DNA from: Pseudomonadota bacterium
Lineage (GTDB): Bacteria; Desulfobacterota; Binatia; Binatales; Binataceae
DNA: 64,000 bases
Reading direction: 5' to 3'
Assembly: GCA_021324885.1 (NCBI GenBank)
Contig: JAJPIF010000014.1
Location: 102,413-166,412, forward strand
The position numbers and the translations under genes are program-made. This document shows positions 34,600 to 43,847 of this stretch, in pieces; position 1 is the stretch's first letter; every line of letters starts with the position of its first letter. Below the pieces are notes generated by a model. The model saw only the letters and a program-made list of their open reading frames with translations, did no database searches and was not told the origin of the DNA.

Positions 34600-35352
34600 T
34601 CAGACCGCAGTGTAGCCGCCATCGACCACCAGCTCGGCGCCGGTCACGAATGAGGCTTCGTCGCTGGCCAGAAATACGACGCACCATCCGACTTCCTCAG
34701 GCTGGGCGGCGCGTTTCATCGGCGCCTTATCGATAACGGGCTGCAACTGTTCGCGCGGCGCCGTATCGGTCATCGGGGTCAAAATCACGCCCGGATGGAC
34801 GGAATTGACGCGGATTTTGTCGGCGGCATATTGCGCGGCGGCGGCCTTGGTCAGCAGCCGCACGGCGCCCTTGCTGGCATGATAGGCAGCCGAACCGGGT
34901 GAGCCGATAATCCCATAAATCGAGGAAATGTTGACGATCGAGCCGCCGCCGCGCTTGCGCATCGCGGGGATCGCGAATTTCATCCCCAGCCATACACCCT
35001 TTTGATTGATGTTGATGACCGAGTCCCATTGCTCTTCGCTGGTTTCTTCAACTCCTCTCACGTCCGCAATACCGGCGTTGTTGACGAGGATGTCCAGGCC
35101 GCCGAACTCGCGCGTGCAGCTTTCGACCGCGGCGCGCCAGTCCGCCGCGCGGGTGACGTCAAGATGCACGCCCAGCGCCACGCGCGCGCCGGTCCTGGCG
35201 TTGATTTCCTCTGCGGTGCGGGCGGCTTCGGCGTCGAGCACGTCACCGAGCACGACCTTGGCGCCTTCGGCAGCGAACAGGCGGCCCTCAGCGGCGCCTT
35301 GACCGCGTGCGCCGCCGGAGATCAACGCGACTTTTCCCTTAAGCCGATCCAT
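34600..35352 (-). CDS. Short-chain dehydrogenase/reductase (paralog B)
   Basis: A 250-residue SDR beginning MDRLKGKVALISGGARGQG, with NNAG, NISSIYG, AYHASKGA (catalytic Tyr and Lys) and the VDGGYTAV end. I start it at 35352 to match paralog A; a longer frame to 35430 would add 26 unconserved residues. It is 82 bases upstream of paralog A on the same strand, and both may be on one transcript. The two differ mainly in the substrate-loop after NSVHPG (residues 190-215), which suggests different substrates. Confidence 0.92.
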   Translation of the reverse strand: MDRLKGKVALISGGARGQGAAEGRLFAAEGAKVVLGDVLDAEAARTAEEINARTGARVALGVHLDVTRAADWRAAVESCTREFGGLDILVNNAGIADVRGVEETSEEQWDSVININQKGVWLGMKFAIPAMRKRGGGSIVNISSIYGIIGSPGSAAYHASKGAVRLLTKAAAAQYAADKIRVNSVHPGVILTPMTDTAPREQLQPVIDKAPMKRAAQPEEVGWCVVFLASDEASFVTGAELVVDGGYTAV

Positions 35353-35377
35353 GATTGCCGATTCTCCTTTGCGCCAT

Positions 35378-35836
35378 TCAATCGATTGCCTGCGGGTCCG
35401 AACGCGCCGCCAGTTCCTGTAACGCGGCAATCAGCGGGACCTGCTCGTTGACGATGGTGCGCATTCGTTCGGAGATTGCCGCGTCAACGGCCAACCATCC
35501 GACCGCTTGCTGATTCAGATCGACATTGAGCCGGCCCAACGCGACCAGATCGCCGCTGATGCGCTCCCAGTTATTGATGCCTTCATGGGCGGGACGCTGC
35601 GCCGGCCGGACGGCGACATTATTGCTGCTCAGGATTGAATTGAGCGTCGTGAGTTCGGTTTTGAGCGCCTGCGCGACTTCTTCGATTTTAACTTTCATCT
35701 GCGGATAGACGCAGACTGCGCCGTGACGTTCCAGACGCTCGGCCAATGCCTGCATGCGCCCGGTCAGCGCCGCCAGTTCCTTGAGCAGCCGTCCCTTGGT
35801 GGTCAGCGATTGCGATATTCTTTCCAGAAGTTCCAT
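35378..35836 (-). CDS. Hypothetical helical protein
   Basis: A 152-residue, mainly alpha-helical protein with heptad-like hydrophobic spacing (LLERISQSLTTKGRLLKELAALTGRMQALAERLERHG, then IEEVAQALKTELTTLNSIL). No signal peptide, no cofactor motif and no family I can name. It lies 25 bases upstream of paralog B on the same strand and 83 bases downstream of the metallopeptidase gene, so it could belong to either unit. Coding character is good, but the ribosome binding site is poor. Confidence 0.5.
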   Translation of the reverse strand: MELLERISQSLTTKGRLLKELAALTGRMQALAERLERHGAVCVYPQMKVKIEEVAQALKTELTTLNSILSSNNVAVRPAQRPAHEGINNWERISGDLVALGRLNVDLNQQAVGWLAVDAAISERMRTIVNEQVPLIAALQELAARSDPQAID

Positions 35837-35919
35837 CGGCCTGAGCGAAAATTCCCGCGCGTAATCTTCAATTCGGCTTGTCCGCGCCTGTTATACCTAG
35901 GTTTTGCCCCGCGCCGATG

Positions 35920-36483
35920 TCAAGCAGGCTTGCGCGGGTGCGCCGTCGCGGGGGCGGCGTCGTCGCTGGGCGCGACGTACAGACATCGCACCAGGAACGA
36001 TTCACGCTTGAAAAACCCGTTGGTATGAAAGGAGTCGTCGAGTTTTAAAAATGCATAGTCCAGGTAATGGCCCAGTTCGTGGAGCAGGGTGCGCAGGAAC
36101 GTTTTGGGCCTGACGATGTCGCGGCGCTGCGCCGTGCGCATCCAGACGACCATCCGCGGCGGATGCTCATGCGGATAGAAGATGCCGTGCAACTCGCTGC
36201 GGGTGTCGCGCGGCCGCACGCCGCGAATCTCCACCCGCACCGGCGCAATCCCCATGACCCGGCAGATCTCATCGACGAGCCGCTGGGCGGCTTGATTGAT
36301 CGCGCCCAGCGAGCCTGTCTCAAGCGTCTCCAGCAGCGCGCGGGTGCGCGCCAGCGCGGCCCCGCTGGGGACGAAGTTATAGCGGTCGATGGCGTTGCTT
36401 TTGAGATAGCAGCGCTGCGCCCGCGCGGAGAGCCGGTAAAAGAACGCCGGCAACCTTACCGCCTGGTCCGGGGCCTCGGCCAT
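35920..36483 (-). CDS. HELGH zinc metallopeptidase-like protein
   Basis: A 187-residue soluble protein with the zinc-protease motif HELGH at 135-139 (His135, Glu136, His139) inside TFLRTLLHELGHYLDY. His153 or Glu161 might be the third ligand. The region before it, with LHGIFYPHEHPPRMVVWMRTAQR, is strand-rich, as in SprT or ImmA/IrrE-type small metallopeptidases. GGAGG is nine bases before the ATG. It is divergent from the adenosine-specific-kinase-like gene, 78 bases apart. I infer a cytosolic protease or inactive zinc protein; substrate unknown. Confidence 0.75.
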   Translation of the reverse strand: MAEAPDQAVRLPAFFYRLSARAQRCYLKSNAIDRYNFVPSGAALARTRALLETLETGSLGAINQAAQRLVDEICRVMGIAPVRVEIRGVRPRDTRSELHGIFYPHEHPPRMVVWMRTAQRRDIVRPKTFLRTLLHELGHYLDYAFLKLDDSFHTNGFFKRESFLVRCLYVAPSDDAAPATAHPRKPA

Positions 36484-36561
36484 CAGCGTTTCCTCCCCCG
36501 CGCTTTTTTTCGCTCCGCCTGCGTGCTTATCATATGCAAACCATCCAGGAGCAGTCCCGGC

Positions 36562-37044
36562 ATGGAGTTGAAGTTAATTGCAGTCGCCAAGCCGCCGGAT
36601 GTCAATTGCATCATCGGTCAGGCGCACTTTATCAAAACGGTCGAGGACCTGTACGAAGCGCTGGCGCAGGCAGTGCCGGGCATCAAATTCGGCGTCGCCT
36701 TCTGCGAGGCCTCGGGGCCGTGTCTTGTTCGCCATACGGGGAGCGACGCCGAGATGGAAAAGCTCGCGGTCGATGCCGCCGCGGCGATCGCCGCGGGACA
36801 TGTGTTCGTGATCATGTTGCGCGACGCTTTTCCGGTCAACGTGCTCAATTCGATCAAGGCGGTAGCAGAGGTATGCGGCGTCTTTTGCGCGACCGCCAAT
36901 GCGCTGCGGGTCGTGGTGGCCTGCGACGGTCCCGATCGCGGCGTAATCGGCGTCATCGACGGGAGCGCGCCTAAAGGCGTGGAGGGCGAGGCGGAACGCG
37001 CCGCGCGTCATGCGATGCTGCGGCAGTTCGGGTACAAGCAGTAG
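36562..37044 (+). CDS. Adenosine-specific kinase-like protein (PF04008)
   Basis: A 160-residue protein of the family once named adenosine-specific kinase, known mainly from archaea and scattered bacteria. Recognisable segments are MELKLIAVAKPPDVNCIIGQAHFIKT at the start (shown here only as landmarks), FGVAFCEASGPCLVR with GSD after it, and NALRVVVACDGPDRGVIGVIDG near the end. Structure work on archaeal members showed a compact alpha/beta fold with adenosine and AMP bound, but the in vivo role is unsettled. AGGAG lies upstream of the ATG at 36562; longer frames overlap the divergent metallopeptidase gene and are rejected. Confidence 0.85.
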   Translation: MELKLIAVAKPPDVNCIIGQAHFIKTVEDLYEALAQAVPGIKFGVAFCEASGPCLVRHTGSDAEMEKLAVDAAAAIAAGHVFVIMLRDAFPVNVLNSIKAVAEVCGVFCATANALRVVVACDGPDRGVIGVIDGSAPKGVEGEAERAARHAMLRQFGYKQ

Positions 37045-37248
37045 TTGCAGGCGACTGGAGCAGAGCAGGGCGCCGCGTCCTTTGAGCGGGTGTCTGATAA
37101 CCCAGCCGGGACCTCGACCTTTTTCAAAGCATTGCTGTTTACCCCGGGCTATACTCAGTTGATGAATCCGCCGGAGCGGACTTTATGACCCGCATTAGCC
37201 CGGCGACCGCGCGGAATTTTTGCATTGTGAGCCAAGGGGCTGAAGGCA

Positions 37249-39672
37249 ATGAAATCAAAGGTGCCGAAGTGGCTGCGCAGGATGGGTTGGCGTAAAGTTG
37301 CCGTGGGGGTGGTCTTCGCGGGCTTTTTCGCACTGGGTTTTTATGTTTCCGGGGTCTACACCGAAATTTCCGAACTCATTCAACAGCGCCGCGCGGCGCT
37401 TACCTCGAGCGTGTATTCCGCGCCCCTGATTTTACGGCCCGGCGCCGATATCGACCAGGCCCATCTTGTGGATCGTCTGCGGCGGCTCAGTTACAGCGAG
37501 GTTTCCGCCGTTTCAAAGCCGGGCGAATACGCGCAAACTCCAAAGCAGATATTGATTTTCCGGCGAGCATTCAGATGGGGGTCGAGCCTGTTCCCGGCCG
37601 CCCTGATCAATATCGCGCTGGATGAAGGCGACATCACCGCGATCAAGGATTCCGCGGGCGGCAGGCTGGACCAGGTGGAGATCGAGCCCCAGGTAATCGG
37701 CCGCCTGATGCCGGATGCGCCGGCCGAGCGCGTCGAAACTCCGTTGCGTGACCTCAAGCCGATCATCGTGCAGAGCCTGCTGGCCACCGAAGATCGCTAC
37801 TTTTACTATCATTTCGGCTTCGACCCGGTGCGCATCGTGGAAGCCGCGTGGGCCGACCTGAGGGCCCGGCGCCTCAGTCAGGGCGCCAGCACGATCACGC
37901 AGCAGCTTGCGCGCACCTTCCTTACCCGTCAGCGAAGTTTCACGCGCAAGTTCCGCGAGGCCGCGATTGCCCTGGTGCTGGAAATCCGCTTGAGCAAGGA
38001 CGAGATTCTGGAGCGATACATCAACGACGTGCCGATGGGCGATTACCACGGCATCCCGATTTACGGCCTCCCGATGGCGGCGCGCTATGTCTTCGGCAAG
38101 GACCTGCACGAAGTCACGCCCGCCGAAGCCGCGACCCTGATCGGAATGATCAACGCGCCTTCGCTGTATGATCCGCGCCGCCATCCCGAGCAGAGCCGCA
38201 AGCGGCGCGACACGGTGCTGGCTATCATGCGCAAGGCGGGCCTGCTCGACCAGGAACAATACGCGGCGGCGGTGGCGACTCCAATCAAAGTGGCGGCGGA
38301 TTTTCCGGTGCGGCCGGCGCCCTACTTCGTCGATTACGTGGCGGCCTTTGTCCATCGGCTGCCCGGGTTCAACGGCGATCTTCAGGGGGTGACGGTGTAC
38401 ACCACGCTGCAACCCGAGATGCAGCAGGCGGCGCAAAAAAGCGTGCTTGACAATCTCGCCCGTCTGGAGCGCGCCCATCGCCGGCTGCGTCATGCCGGTC
38501 AGCGTCTGCAGGCCTCGATGGTGGTGCTTGATCCGCGCACCGGCGCGATCCTGGCGATGGTCGGAGGACGCGATTATTCGCGCACCCAGTTCAATCGGGT
38601 CACGATGGCGCAACGCCAGCCGGGCTCCGCGTTCAAACCCATCGTTTATCTGACCGCCCTGGATCCGGGACGCAACCCGATCGAGCGGCCCTTTACGCTG
38701 GCCTCGGTGCTTCCGGATGAGCCGATGTCCTTTGGCGGATGGATGCCTGCCGACTACGAGCGTTCCTATCGCGGGAGCGTGACGGCGGTCGATGCGTTGG
38801 CCGATTCATTGAACGTTCCAACGGCATATTTGGGCAGCCTGCTTGGCACCGGCCCGATGATCAGGACGGCGCATGAGATGGGAATTGGCGAACCGCTTCC
38901 CGACCGCCTGCCCATCGCGCTCGGCGCCGGTGACACCACTTTGCTGGAGCTGACGTCGGCTTATGCGGTGTTCGCCGATGCGGGAGTGGAGAATCAGCCT
39001 TATGCCGTGGATAGCGTGATTGATGATCAGGGAAAGGTGGTCTATCAACACCAGGCGCAGCCCAAACGTATCGCAACTCCCGCCGTCGCTTATCTGATCA
39101 CCGGCGCCCTGCGCGAGGTGCTGAATTTCGGCACGGCGGCAAGTTCACGGGCATTGGGCGTGGATTTCCCGGCCGCGGGCAAGACCGGCACCACCGAGGA
39201 CTACCACGACGCCTATTTCATCGGATACACGCCTGAGCTGGTGTGCGGAACCTGGGTGGGTTTCGATAATCCCGCCAGCATCGGACTGACCGGAGCTCAG
39301 GCGGCGCTCCCGGCCTGGGTCGACTTCATGAAAGACGAAGTGCCCGATTCATCGCCTGACTTCCGGATTCCCCAGGGTGTTACGATGGCGACGATCGATC
39401 CGCAAACGGGAGGTCTGGCGACTCCAGCCTGCCCGCGGCGGGTAACGGTGCCGTTTCTGATCGGCACGGCGCCGACTCATCTTTGCGCCCTGCACGGCGG
39501 CCTGGCGGCGGGGCTGGGGACTGCCAGCGCGGCCATATCGTCCTTGATTTCCGGTGGCGGGAGTCCCGCTTCTTCTCCCAGCCCCGCAGTTGCGGCCGCG
39601 AATCCTCCTCCTTCCAATAACCTCTTAAGCAAAGTGGCAGGATTTTTCGGCTCGCTGTTTGGCCATCCCTGA
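37249..39672 (+). CDS. Class A penicillin-binding protein (PBP1B-like)
   Basis: An 807-residue bifunctional peptidoglycan synthase. After a single membrane anchor (about 17-35) comes a UB2H-like region, then the glycosyltransferase domain with the catalytic glutamate in ATEDRYFYYHFGFD (Glu181), GASTITQQLART at 212-223, and RKFREAAIALVLE. The transpeptidase domain has the SxxK serine in RQPGSAFKP, an SxN-type DSLN, and KTGTTEDYHD. The C-terminal 50 residues are Ser/Pro/Ala-rich. It polymerises and cross-links glycan strands at the inner membrane. A GC-rich hairpin follows the gene. Confidence 0.95.
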   Translation: MKSKVPKWLRRMGWRKVAVGVVFAGFFALGFYVSGVYTEISELIQQRRAALTSSVYSAPLILRPGADIDQAHLVDRLRRLSYSEVSAVSKPGEYAQTPKQILIFRRAFRWGSSLFPAALINIALDEGDITAIKDSAGGRLDQVEIEPQVIGRLMPDAPAERVETPLRDLKPIIVQSLLATEDRYFYYHFGFDPVRIVEAAWADLRARRLSQGASTITQQLARTFLTRQRSFTRKFREAAIALVLEIRLSKDEILERYINDVPMGDYHGIPIYGLPMAARYVFGKDLHEVTPAEAATLIGMINAPSLYDPRRHPEQSRKRRDTVLAIMRKAGLLDQEQYAAAVATPIKVAADFPVRPAPYFVDYVAAFVHRLPGFNGDLQGVTVYTTLQPEMQQAAQKSVLDNLARLERAHRRLRHAGQRLQASMVVLDPRTGAILAMVGGRDYSRTQFNRVTMAQRQPGSAFKPIVYLTALDPGRNPIERPFTLASVLPDEPMSFGGWMPADYERSYRGSVTAVDALADSLNVPTAYLGSLLGTGPMIRTAHEMGIGEPLPDRLPIALGAGDTTLLELTSAYAVFADAGVENQPYAVDSVIDDQGKVVYQHQAQPKRIATPAVAYLITGALREVLNFGTAASSRALGVDFPAAGKTGTTEDYHDAYFIGYTPELVCGTWVGFDNPASIGLTGAQAALPAWVDFMKDEVPDSSPDFRIPQGVTMATIDPQTGGLATPACPRRVTVPFLIGTAPTHLCALHGGLAAGLGTASAAISSLISGGGSPASSPSPAVAAANPPPSNNLLSKVAGFFGSLFGHP

Positions 39673-39689
39673 CCTTGCGCAGCGTCCGC

Positions 39690-39714
39690 GCGCAGCGCCG
39701 CCCGGGCGCTGCGC
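39690..39714 (+). terminator. GC-rich hairpin after the penicillin-binding protein gene
   Basis: GCGCAGCGCC (39690-39699) pairs perfectly with GGCGCTGCGC (39705-39714) around GCCCG, 18 bases after the stop. It lacks a T run, so its role as a terminator is uncertain. Confidence 0.45.
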
Positions 39715-39754
39715 GGCGGGCGTCAAACGCCGGCGCGAATCCTAACCCCGGTGG

Positions 39755-40018
39755 TCAATACCGGCATTCTCCATCTGCTCCAGGTGCCCCACCGGTCCCC
39801 GCCTTGCTGACGGTAAGGCGCCGTCTGCGCCGCGAGCCCGCGAACCATACTGCCGCGCTCATCAGGACAATCAACATCAGCAAGGTATCAAGTACGATGC
39901 CGCGATGGATACCCATCCATCGATCGAACACCAGCAATCCGACCACGAAACCGACGGCCGCATAATCCAGAAGCATCGCCGCGACCGCTTCAAGTGTCAT
40001 ACCAAGGTTCCTTTCCAT
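39755..40018 (-). CDS. Small membrane protein, hypothetical
   Basis: An 87-residue protein with two likely transmembrane helices, AVAAMLLDYAAVGFVVGLLV and GIVLDTLLMLIVLMSAAVWF, then a basic stretch SRRRRRL and a short Gly-rich tail. There is no family I recognise, and the ribosome binding site is weak. The hydrophobic pattern is too regular for a chance frame, yet the tail is composition-biased. It converges with the penicillin-binding protein gene. Confidence 0.45.
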   Translation of the reverse strand: MERNLGMTLEAVAAMLLDYAAVGFVVGLLVFDRWMGIHRGIVLDTLLMLIVLMSAAVWFAGSRRRRRLTVSKAGTGGAPGADGECRY

Positions 40019-40587
40019 GTCTCAGTCCCCGTAAGATTAGACACTCAACGGAGGCGGAAAAATTCAAACGTGAAGCGGCGAAAGCCCCCGCTGGATAGCA
40101 ATTTGCGATAAACCGTTGGTGCTCGGCGAAGACCGAAGCGATTAGTCAAAATTTATTAGCGAACTACACCTTGCCGAAGTCAAAAGTGGATAGCGTCTTT
40201 TCCGCGCAGTTGTTATCAATGCGCGTTGGAAGAAACGAATTTTTCCGTTAATGAGGCGCAATGCGCTCAAGCTTTGCGGCTTGAAGTGGCCATCGGACAC
40301 GTTAGTCGAATGACGACCGCTTCGAATTGCAGTACACTGTGATTATAGGCAGGACGGGCGAGTGGAAGCTGGCGAAGGGTGCCCGTCGTTATTGGTGCCA
40401 GGAACGGTTGTTCGATCGGCTTCGCCAACGCCACGTCAGTGACCGGCCAGACCATTAGCCGCCGGACACGCACGCCAGACAAAGAACTCGCCTCCTGAGT
40501 TTTATATGGCGGACTGCGGACCCGCATTGCTCGGTTCGCGGTTCAGACATCATTGGAGATCGAAGCGAAACAGGAGGTATTACGTTC
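40019..40587. other. AT-rich intergenic region, no gene seen
   Basis: About 570 bases before the acetate-transporter-family gene. The stretch 40130-40260 is clearly AT-rich with TCAAAATTTATTAGCGAAC near 40148, a run shared in part (AATTTATTA) with the AT-rich gap near 4875. A frame on the minus strand at 40267-40527 has no ribosome binding site and I reject it. The promoter of the downstream gene should lie here, but I cannot place it. Confidence 0.45.
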
Positions 40588-41271
40588 ATGTTCAGACCCG
40601 GAAGAGACAAGGGTATCGCAACGCCGATCCCGCTGGGAATGGCCACCTTGGGTGTGGCAACGTTCTGCCTGGGCTTTGGACTGATCTGGCAGCCCGCAAC
40701 CCAGTGGGGCGCGTACTTCGGCGAAGCCGTCCTGATCGGCGGCATAGCCCAGTTCCTGGCAGGTATGTGGGCCTTCTCGTATGGCGACCCGCTCGCCGCA
40801 ACGCTGTTCACCTTTGCTGGTGCTTTCTATGGATGGTGGGGACTGCATGGAATGGTCCACGCCGGCGCCACAATCGTCCCGTTGAGCGAGGGCGTCGTGT
40901 TTGTCGTCAGCGGTATTGCGATGGCGTGTCTATGGCTCGCATCCTTTTACGAGACCATGGTCTTCAGCCTCGCGCTGCTGCTGCTGTGGGTCGGCTGGGT
41001 GCTGGCGGGATGTTCGTTATTTGCCGGATCGAGCAGCGTTGCGATCGCGAGCGGTGCGGCGTTGATTCTGTCGTCGCTTTTCGCCGCGTACGATATCTTC
41101 GCGGATGCGTATAATGCGGCGACTTTTGAGGACCGGGTTCCGGTGGGCGAGCCGGCGATGGCGCGCGAGCGCGCCGAGCAGGAAGAGCTGCAGCGGCTCC
41201 GCCGCCTGCAGTCCGCCATTAACCACCAGGACATCCGGGTGCAGAGCACGGCTGAAGCGCCGCGGGTCTAA
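40588..41271 (+). CDS. GPR1/FUN34/YaaH (SatP) family acetate transporter-like protein
   Basis: A 227-residue membrane protein with six helices. TPIPLGMATLGVATF at 12-26 is the family's N-terminal NPAPLGL-type element that lines the acetate/succinate channel, and AGMWAFSYGDPLAATLFTFAGAFYG follows in helix 3. The last 45 residues are charged and helical. AGGAGG lies before the ATG. SatP proteins carry acetate or succinate with protons; here the neighbours give no clue, though the genome clearly produces acetyl-CoA from many routes. Confidence 0.88.
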   Translation: MFRPGRDKGIATPIPLGMATLGVATFCLGFGLIWQPATQWGAYFGEAVLIGGIAQFLAGMWAFSYGDPLAATLFTFAGAFYGWWGLHGMVHAGATIVPLSEGVVFVVSGIAMACLWLASFYETMVFSLALLLLWVGWVLAGCSLFAGSSSVAIASGAALILSSLFAAYDIFADAYNAATFEDRVPVGEPAMARERAEQEELQRLRRLQSAINHQDIRVQSTAEAPRV

Positions 41272-41576
41272 GATGGCGCTGATGCGCCCGGCAGTTTGTG
41301 GAATCCACAAGCCGGCCCCTCGCGCTCTGTGACATGGCGTTGAAGTTCGAAACGAGCGCGCGCTGCCTGGACGCGCATCCGTGATTCAACTCGCGAGCGC
41401 CAAACTGCCATGCAATGGTTTGGTGCTCGCGGCGTTGTTGCCAGCGGCCGGATCAACCGGATAGCGAACCGCCTACGACGTTGTTTTTTGACAATGTTTC
41501 GTTGTGAAATTTCGTCCGGCGACCGATCGCGCCGCGACGAAAACAAGGCCGAAAACGGCGGGACCGGACTACCGTA
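41272..41576. other. Gap between convergent genes, nothing seen
   Basis: About 300 bases between the acetate-transporter-like stop and the convergent exporter stop. I found no gene, RNA or convincing terminator. Confidence 0.4.
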
Positions 41577-43187
41577 TCAATCCATCATCGAATGCTCAGG
41601 ACCGCCATAGGAACCCTGATAACCGCGCCTGGGCAGCAGCATGATGACCGGAAGGGTAATTAGCAACAGCGGTACAACCAGCGAAAAAACGTCATTGTAC
41701 GCCATCATCGTGGCCTGATGATTCACTATCCCGTTAATCAGGCCCATGCTCTCCCTGGAACCGGGTATGTATCCGAGCGCGTTGTGGCGCAGGTATGAGG
41801 CCAGCCCGCTGCGGGTTTGACGAAACGCGGGATTGAGGCGGGTGATGCCGTCGACCAGGATCGAACGATTGAACTGGGTGCGGCGCGCGAGGACGGTGGC
41901 GAACATGGCGTACGCCACATTGCCGGCCTCGCGCCGGATCAGCGTGTACAGGCTGGAAGCGCCGGTCATCTTCTCGCGTTCCATCGTGCTGAGCGAGACC
42001 GTGCTGATGGTCACCATCGCGAAACTCATCCCCAGACCCGACAACGCCAGCACCGGCAGGAAGCTCCAGAATGAGACCGCGAGAGAAAAATGCGCGAGCC
42101 ACCAGTACGAGAGACCCAGGGTTGAAATTCCCGCAGCAACCGTAATTCGCGGGCTGACGTAATTATAGAGGCGGCCGACGATCGGCATTACCGCCAGCAT
42201 CACCAGGGCGCGCGGGATCAGGACCAGGCCCGCGCGAAAGGCCGGATAACCGAGCAGGTCCTCGGTCAACTGCGGGAGCAGGAAGCTGGAGCCGAACAGC
42301 ACCAGACTGAGTAATGCGGAGAGCCCGGAGCCGGCGCGCAGTTCGGCATTGCGCAACAGCCTGAAATCGATTACCGGTTCCTCGGCGGTCATCTCGCGGA
42401 CCACCAGCGCGACCAGGCTGAGCGCAGCGGCCGCCGCGCCCAGGATAATCAAATTGGAGGAAAACCAGTCGAGCTGTTGTCCGCGTTCCAGCACCACCTG
42501 CGCCATCGTCAGCCCGATTAGCAGGAGCGCGATACCGGTCCGGTCGATATGGCGCACACCGCGTTTCAAGTAGGGCGGGTCGTGCACAAATGCCGATACC
42601 ATCGCGAGTCCGGCCACGCAGAATGGCACATTGATGTAAAACACCCAGCGCCATCCATAATGGTCCACCAGCCATCCGCCGAGCACCGGCCCGATCGCGG
42701 GCGCGAGCACGACCCCCATCGAGTAAACGGCCATGGCCATGCCCTGCTCTGCGGGAGGAAACGTTTCGCGCAGGATAGCTTGCGAGACCGGGATCAGACT
42801 GCCGCCGCCGATGCCTTGCACGGCCCGATCCAGCAACATCTGTCCGAACGTACGCGCGGTGCCGGCGATCACCGACCCGGTGATGAAGATCGCCATCGAG
42901 GCGAGGAACAGCCGCCGGCGTCCCATCACGCTCGACAGCCACGCCGACATCGTCACCATGATGATTTCGGCGATGCTGTAAGCGGTGGAGACCCAGGTTA
43001 TCGAAAGCAGGTTGACGCCGAACGCGCCCATCATGTGCGGCATCGCGACGTTGACCACCGTCACGTCCATCACCGACAGGAATGTACCGAGCAGGACCGC
43101 GGCGGCTACCAGCCATTTGCCGGGTGGAGAGGCCTGTCCGACTATACTTTGATCGATCTCAACGGGTTGTGAGCCGGATTGCTGCAT
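41577..43187 (-). CDS. DHA2 family (EmrB/QacA) multidrug exporter, MFS
   Basis: A 536-residue 14-helix major-facilitator exporter. N-terminal landmarks are LGTFLSVMDVTVVNVAMPHM in helix 1 and GRRRLFLASMAIFITGS after helix 2, plus the drug-antiporter motif C in GVVLAPAIGPVLGGWL, and YGWRWVFYINVPFCVAGL. These are standard for EmrB. Such pumps export hydrophobic drugs or fatty-acid-like molecules with protons. No EmrA-type adaptor gene or regulator is adjacent, so it may work with a distant partner. Confidence 0.93.
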   Translation of the reverse strand: MQQSGSQPVEIDQSIVGQASPPGKWLVAAAVLLGTFLSVMDVTVVNVAMPHMMGAFGVNLLSITWVSTAYSIAEIIMVTMSAWLSSVMGRRRLFLASMAIFITGSVIAGTARTFGQMLLDRAVQGIGGGSLIPVSQAILRETFPPAEQGMAMAVYSMGVVLAPAIGPVLGGWLVDHYGWRWVFYINVPFCVAGLAMVSAFVHDPPYLKRGVRHIDRTGIALLLIGLTMAQVVLERGQQLDWFSSNLIILGAAAAALSLVALVVREMTAEEPVIDFRLLRNAELRAGSGLSALLSLVLFGSSFLLPQLTEDLLGYPAFRAGLVLIPRALVMLAVMPIVGRLYNYVSPRITVAAGISTLGLSYWWLAHFSLAVSFWSFLPVLALSGLGMSFAMVTISTVSLSTMEREKMTGASSLYTLIRREAGNVAYAMFATVLARRTQFNRSILVDGITRLNPAFRQTRSGLASYLRHNALGYIPGSRESMGLINGIVNHQATMMAYNDVFSLVVPLLLITLPVIMLLPRRGYQGSYGGPEHSMMD

Positions 43188-43355
43188 GAGGGCGCATTTT
43201 CAGTGTCCCGCTTGCCCAATAGCCTGTAAAGGCGATTTTCACCCGCTGCGCTGCGCGACCGATTTGCGCCCGATCAATTTTGCGCCGGCGTGAACGTGGG
43301 CGAGGATTTACAGACACAATCGCTCGCCCCTGGTATCAGCAGCAGGACCGCGCGT

Positions 43356-43847
43356 TTATGACGCGCACGTGGCGCACTCCGGCGCGGTCAGATTCAGGAC
43401 CACGACGCCCACATTTGACTTTTCAGCAGGCGAGCCGTCGTCAGACGCCGAAGCCTGCTCAAGGATGAGCCGATTGGCGGCAACGCCCCGGCTTTTCAAA
43501 TAATCGGCGACAGCCTGCGATTGCAGCCGCACGGTTTCGCGGTCACCCTTGCCGCTGACGTACACCAGCGTAGTCGGGTTTTTCCGCAGCAGCCTTGCGG
43601 CATAATCAAGCACCGGCCGCGCGCTGGGATCGATGCGAAGATGCTTTCCGCGCGCCAGCAACACATCATGCAGGATCAGACGCTGGGAGACGGCGACTTC
43701 AGGAGCGGCGCTTTCCGGCGCGGGCGAAAGACCGAGTACCTGCATCTCAGTGCTGTATGCCCGAGCGGCGAAAACCAAAATGGCGGTGACCGTCGCCGCC
43801 ATGAAAATCGTCATCGTGTTTCGGATTGACCCGGTATATGAGCGCAT
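43356..43847 (-). CDS. OmpA-like domain, membrane-anchored
   Basis: About 163 residues from the ATG at 43847, which has GGAG nine bases upstream; longer frames to 43934 begin at TTG. One membrane segment (TMTIFMAATVTAILVFAARAYS) is followed by a periplasmic OmpA-like fold: RLILHDVLLARGKHLRIDPSARPVLDYAARLL, TTLVYVSGKGDRETVRLQSQAVADYLKSRGVAANRLILEQ. This normally binds peptidoglycan; however, the classic Asp and Arg residues are only partly preserved. The tail ends CATCAS. It stands alone upstream of the exporter gene. Role probably envelope anchoring. Confidence 0.75.
   Translation of the reverse strand: MRSYTGSIRNTMTIFMAATVTAILVFAARAYSTEMQVLGLSPAPESAAPEVAVSQRLILHDVLLARGKHLRIDPSARPVLDYAARLLRKNPTTLVYVSGKGDRETVRLQSQAVADYLKSRGVAANRLILEQASASDDGSPAEKSNVGVVVLNLTAPECATCAS

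Noticed and set aside
40267..40527. 86-codon frame on the minus strand in the AT-rich gap
   Set aside because: No ribosome binding site, low-complexity start and no recognisable family.
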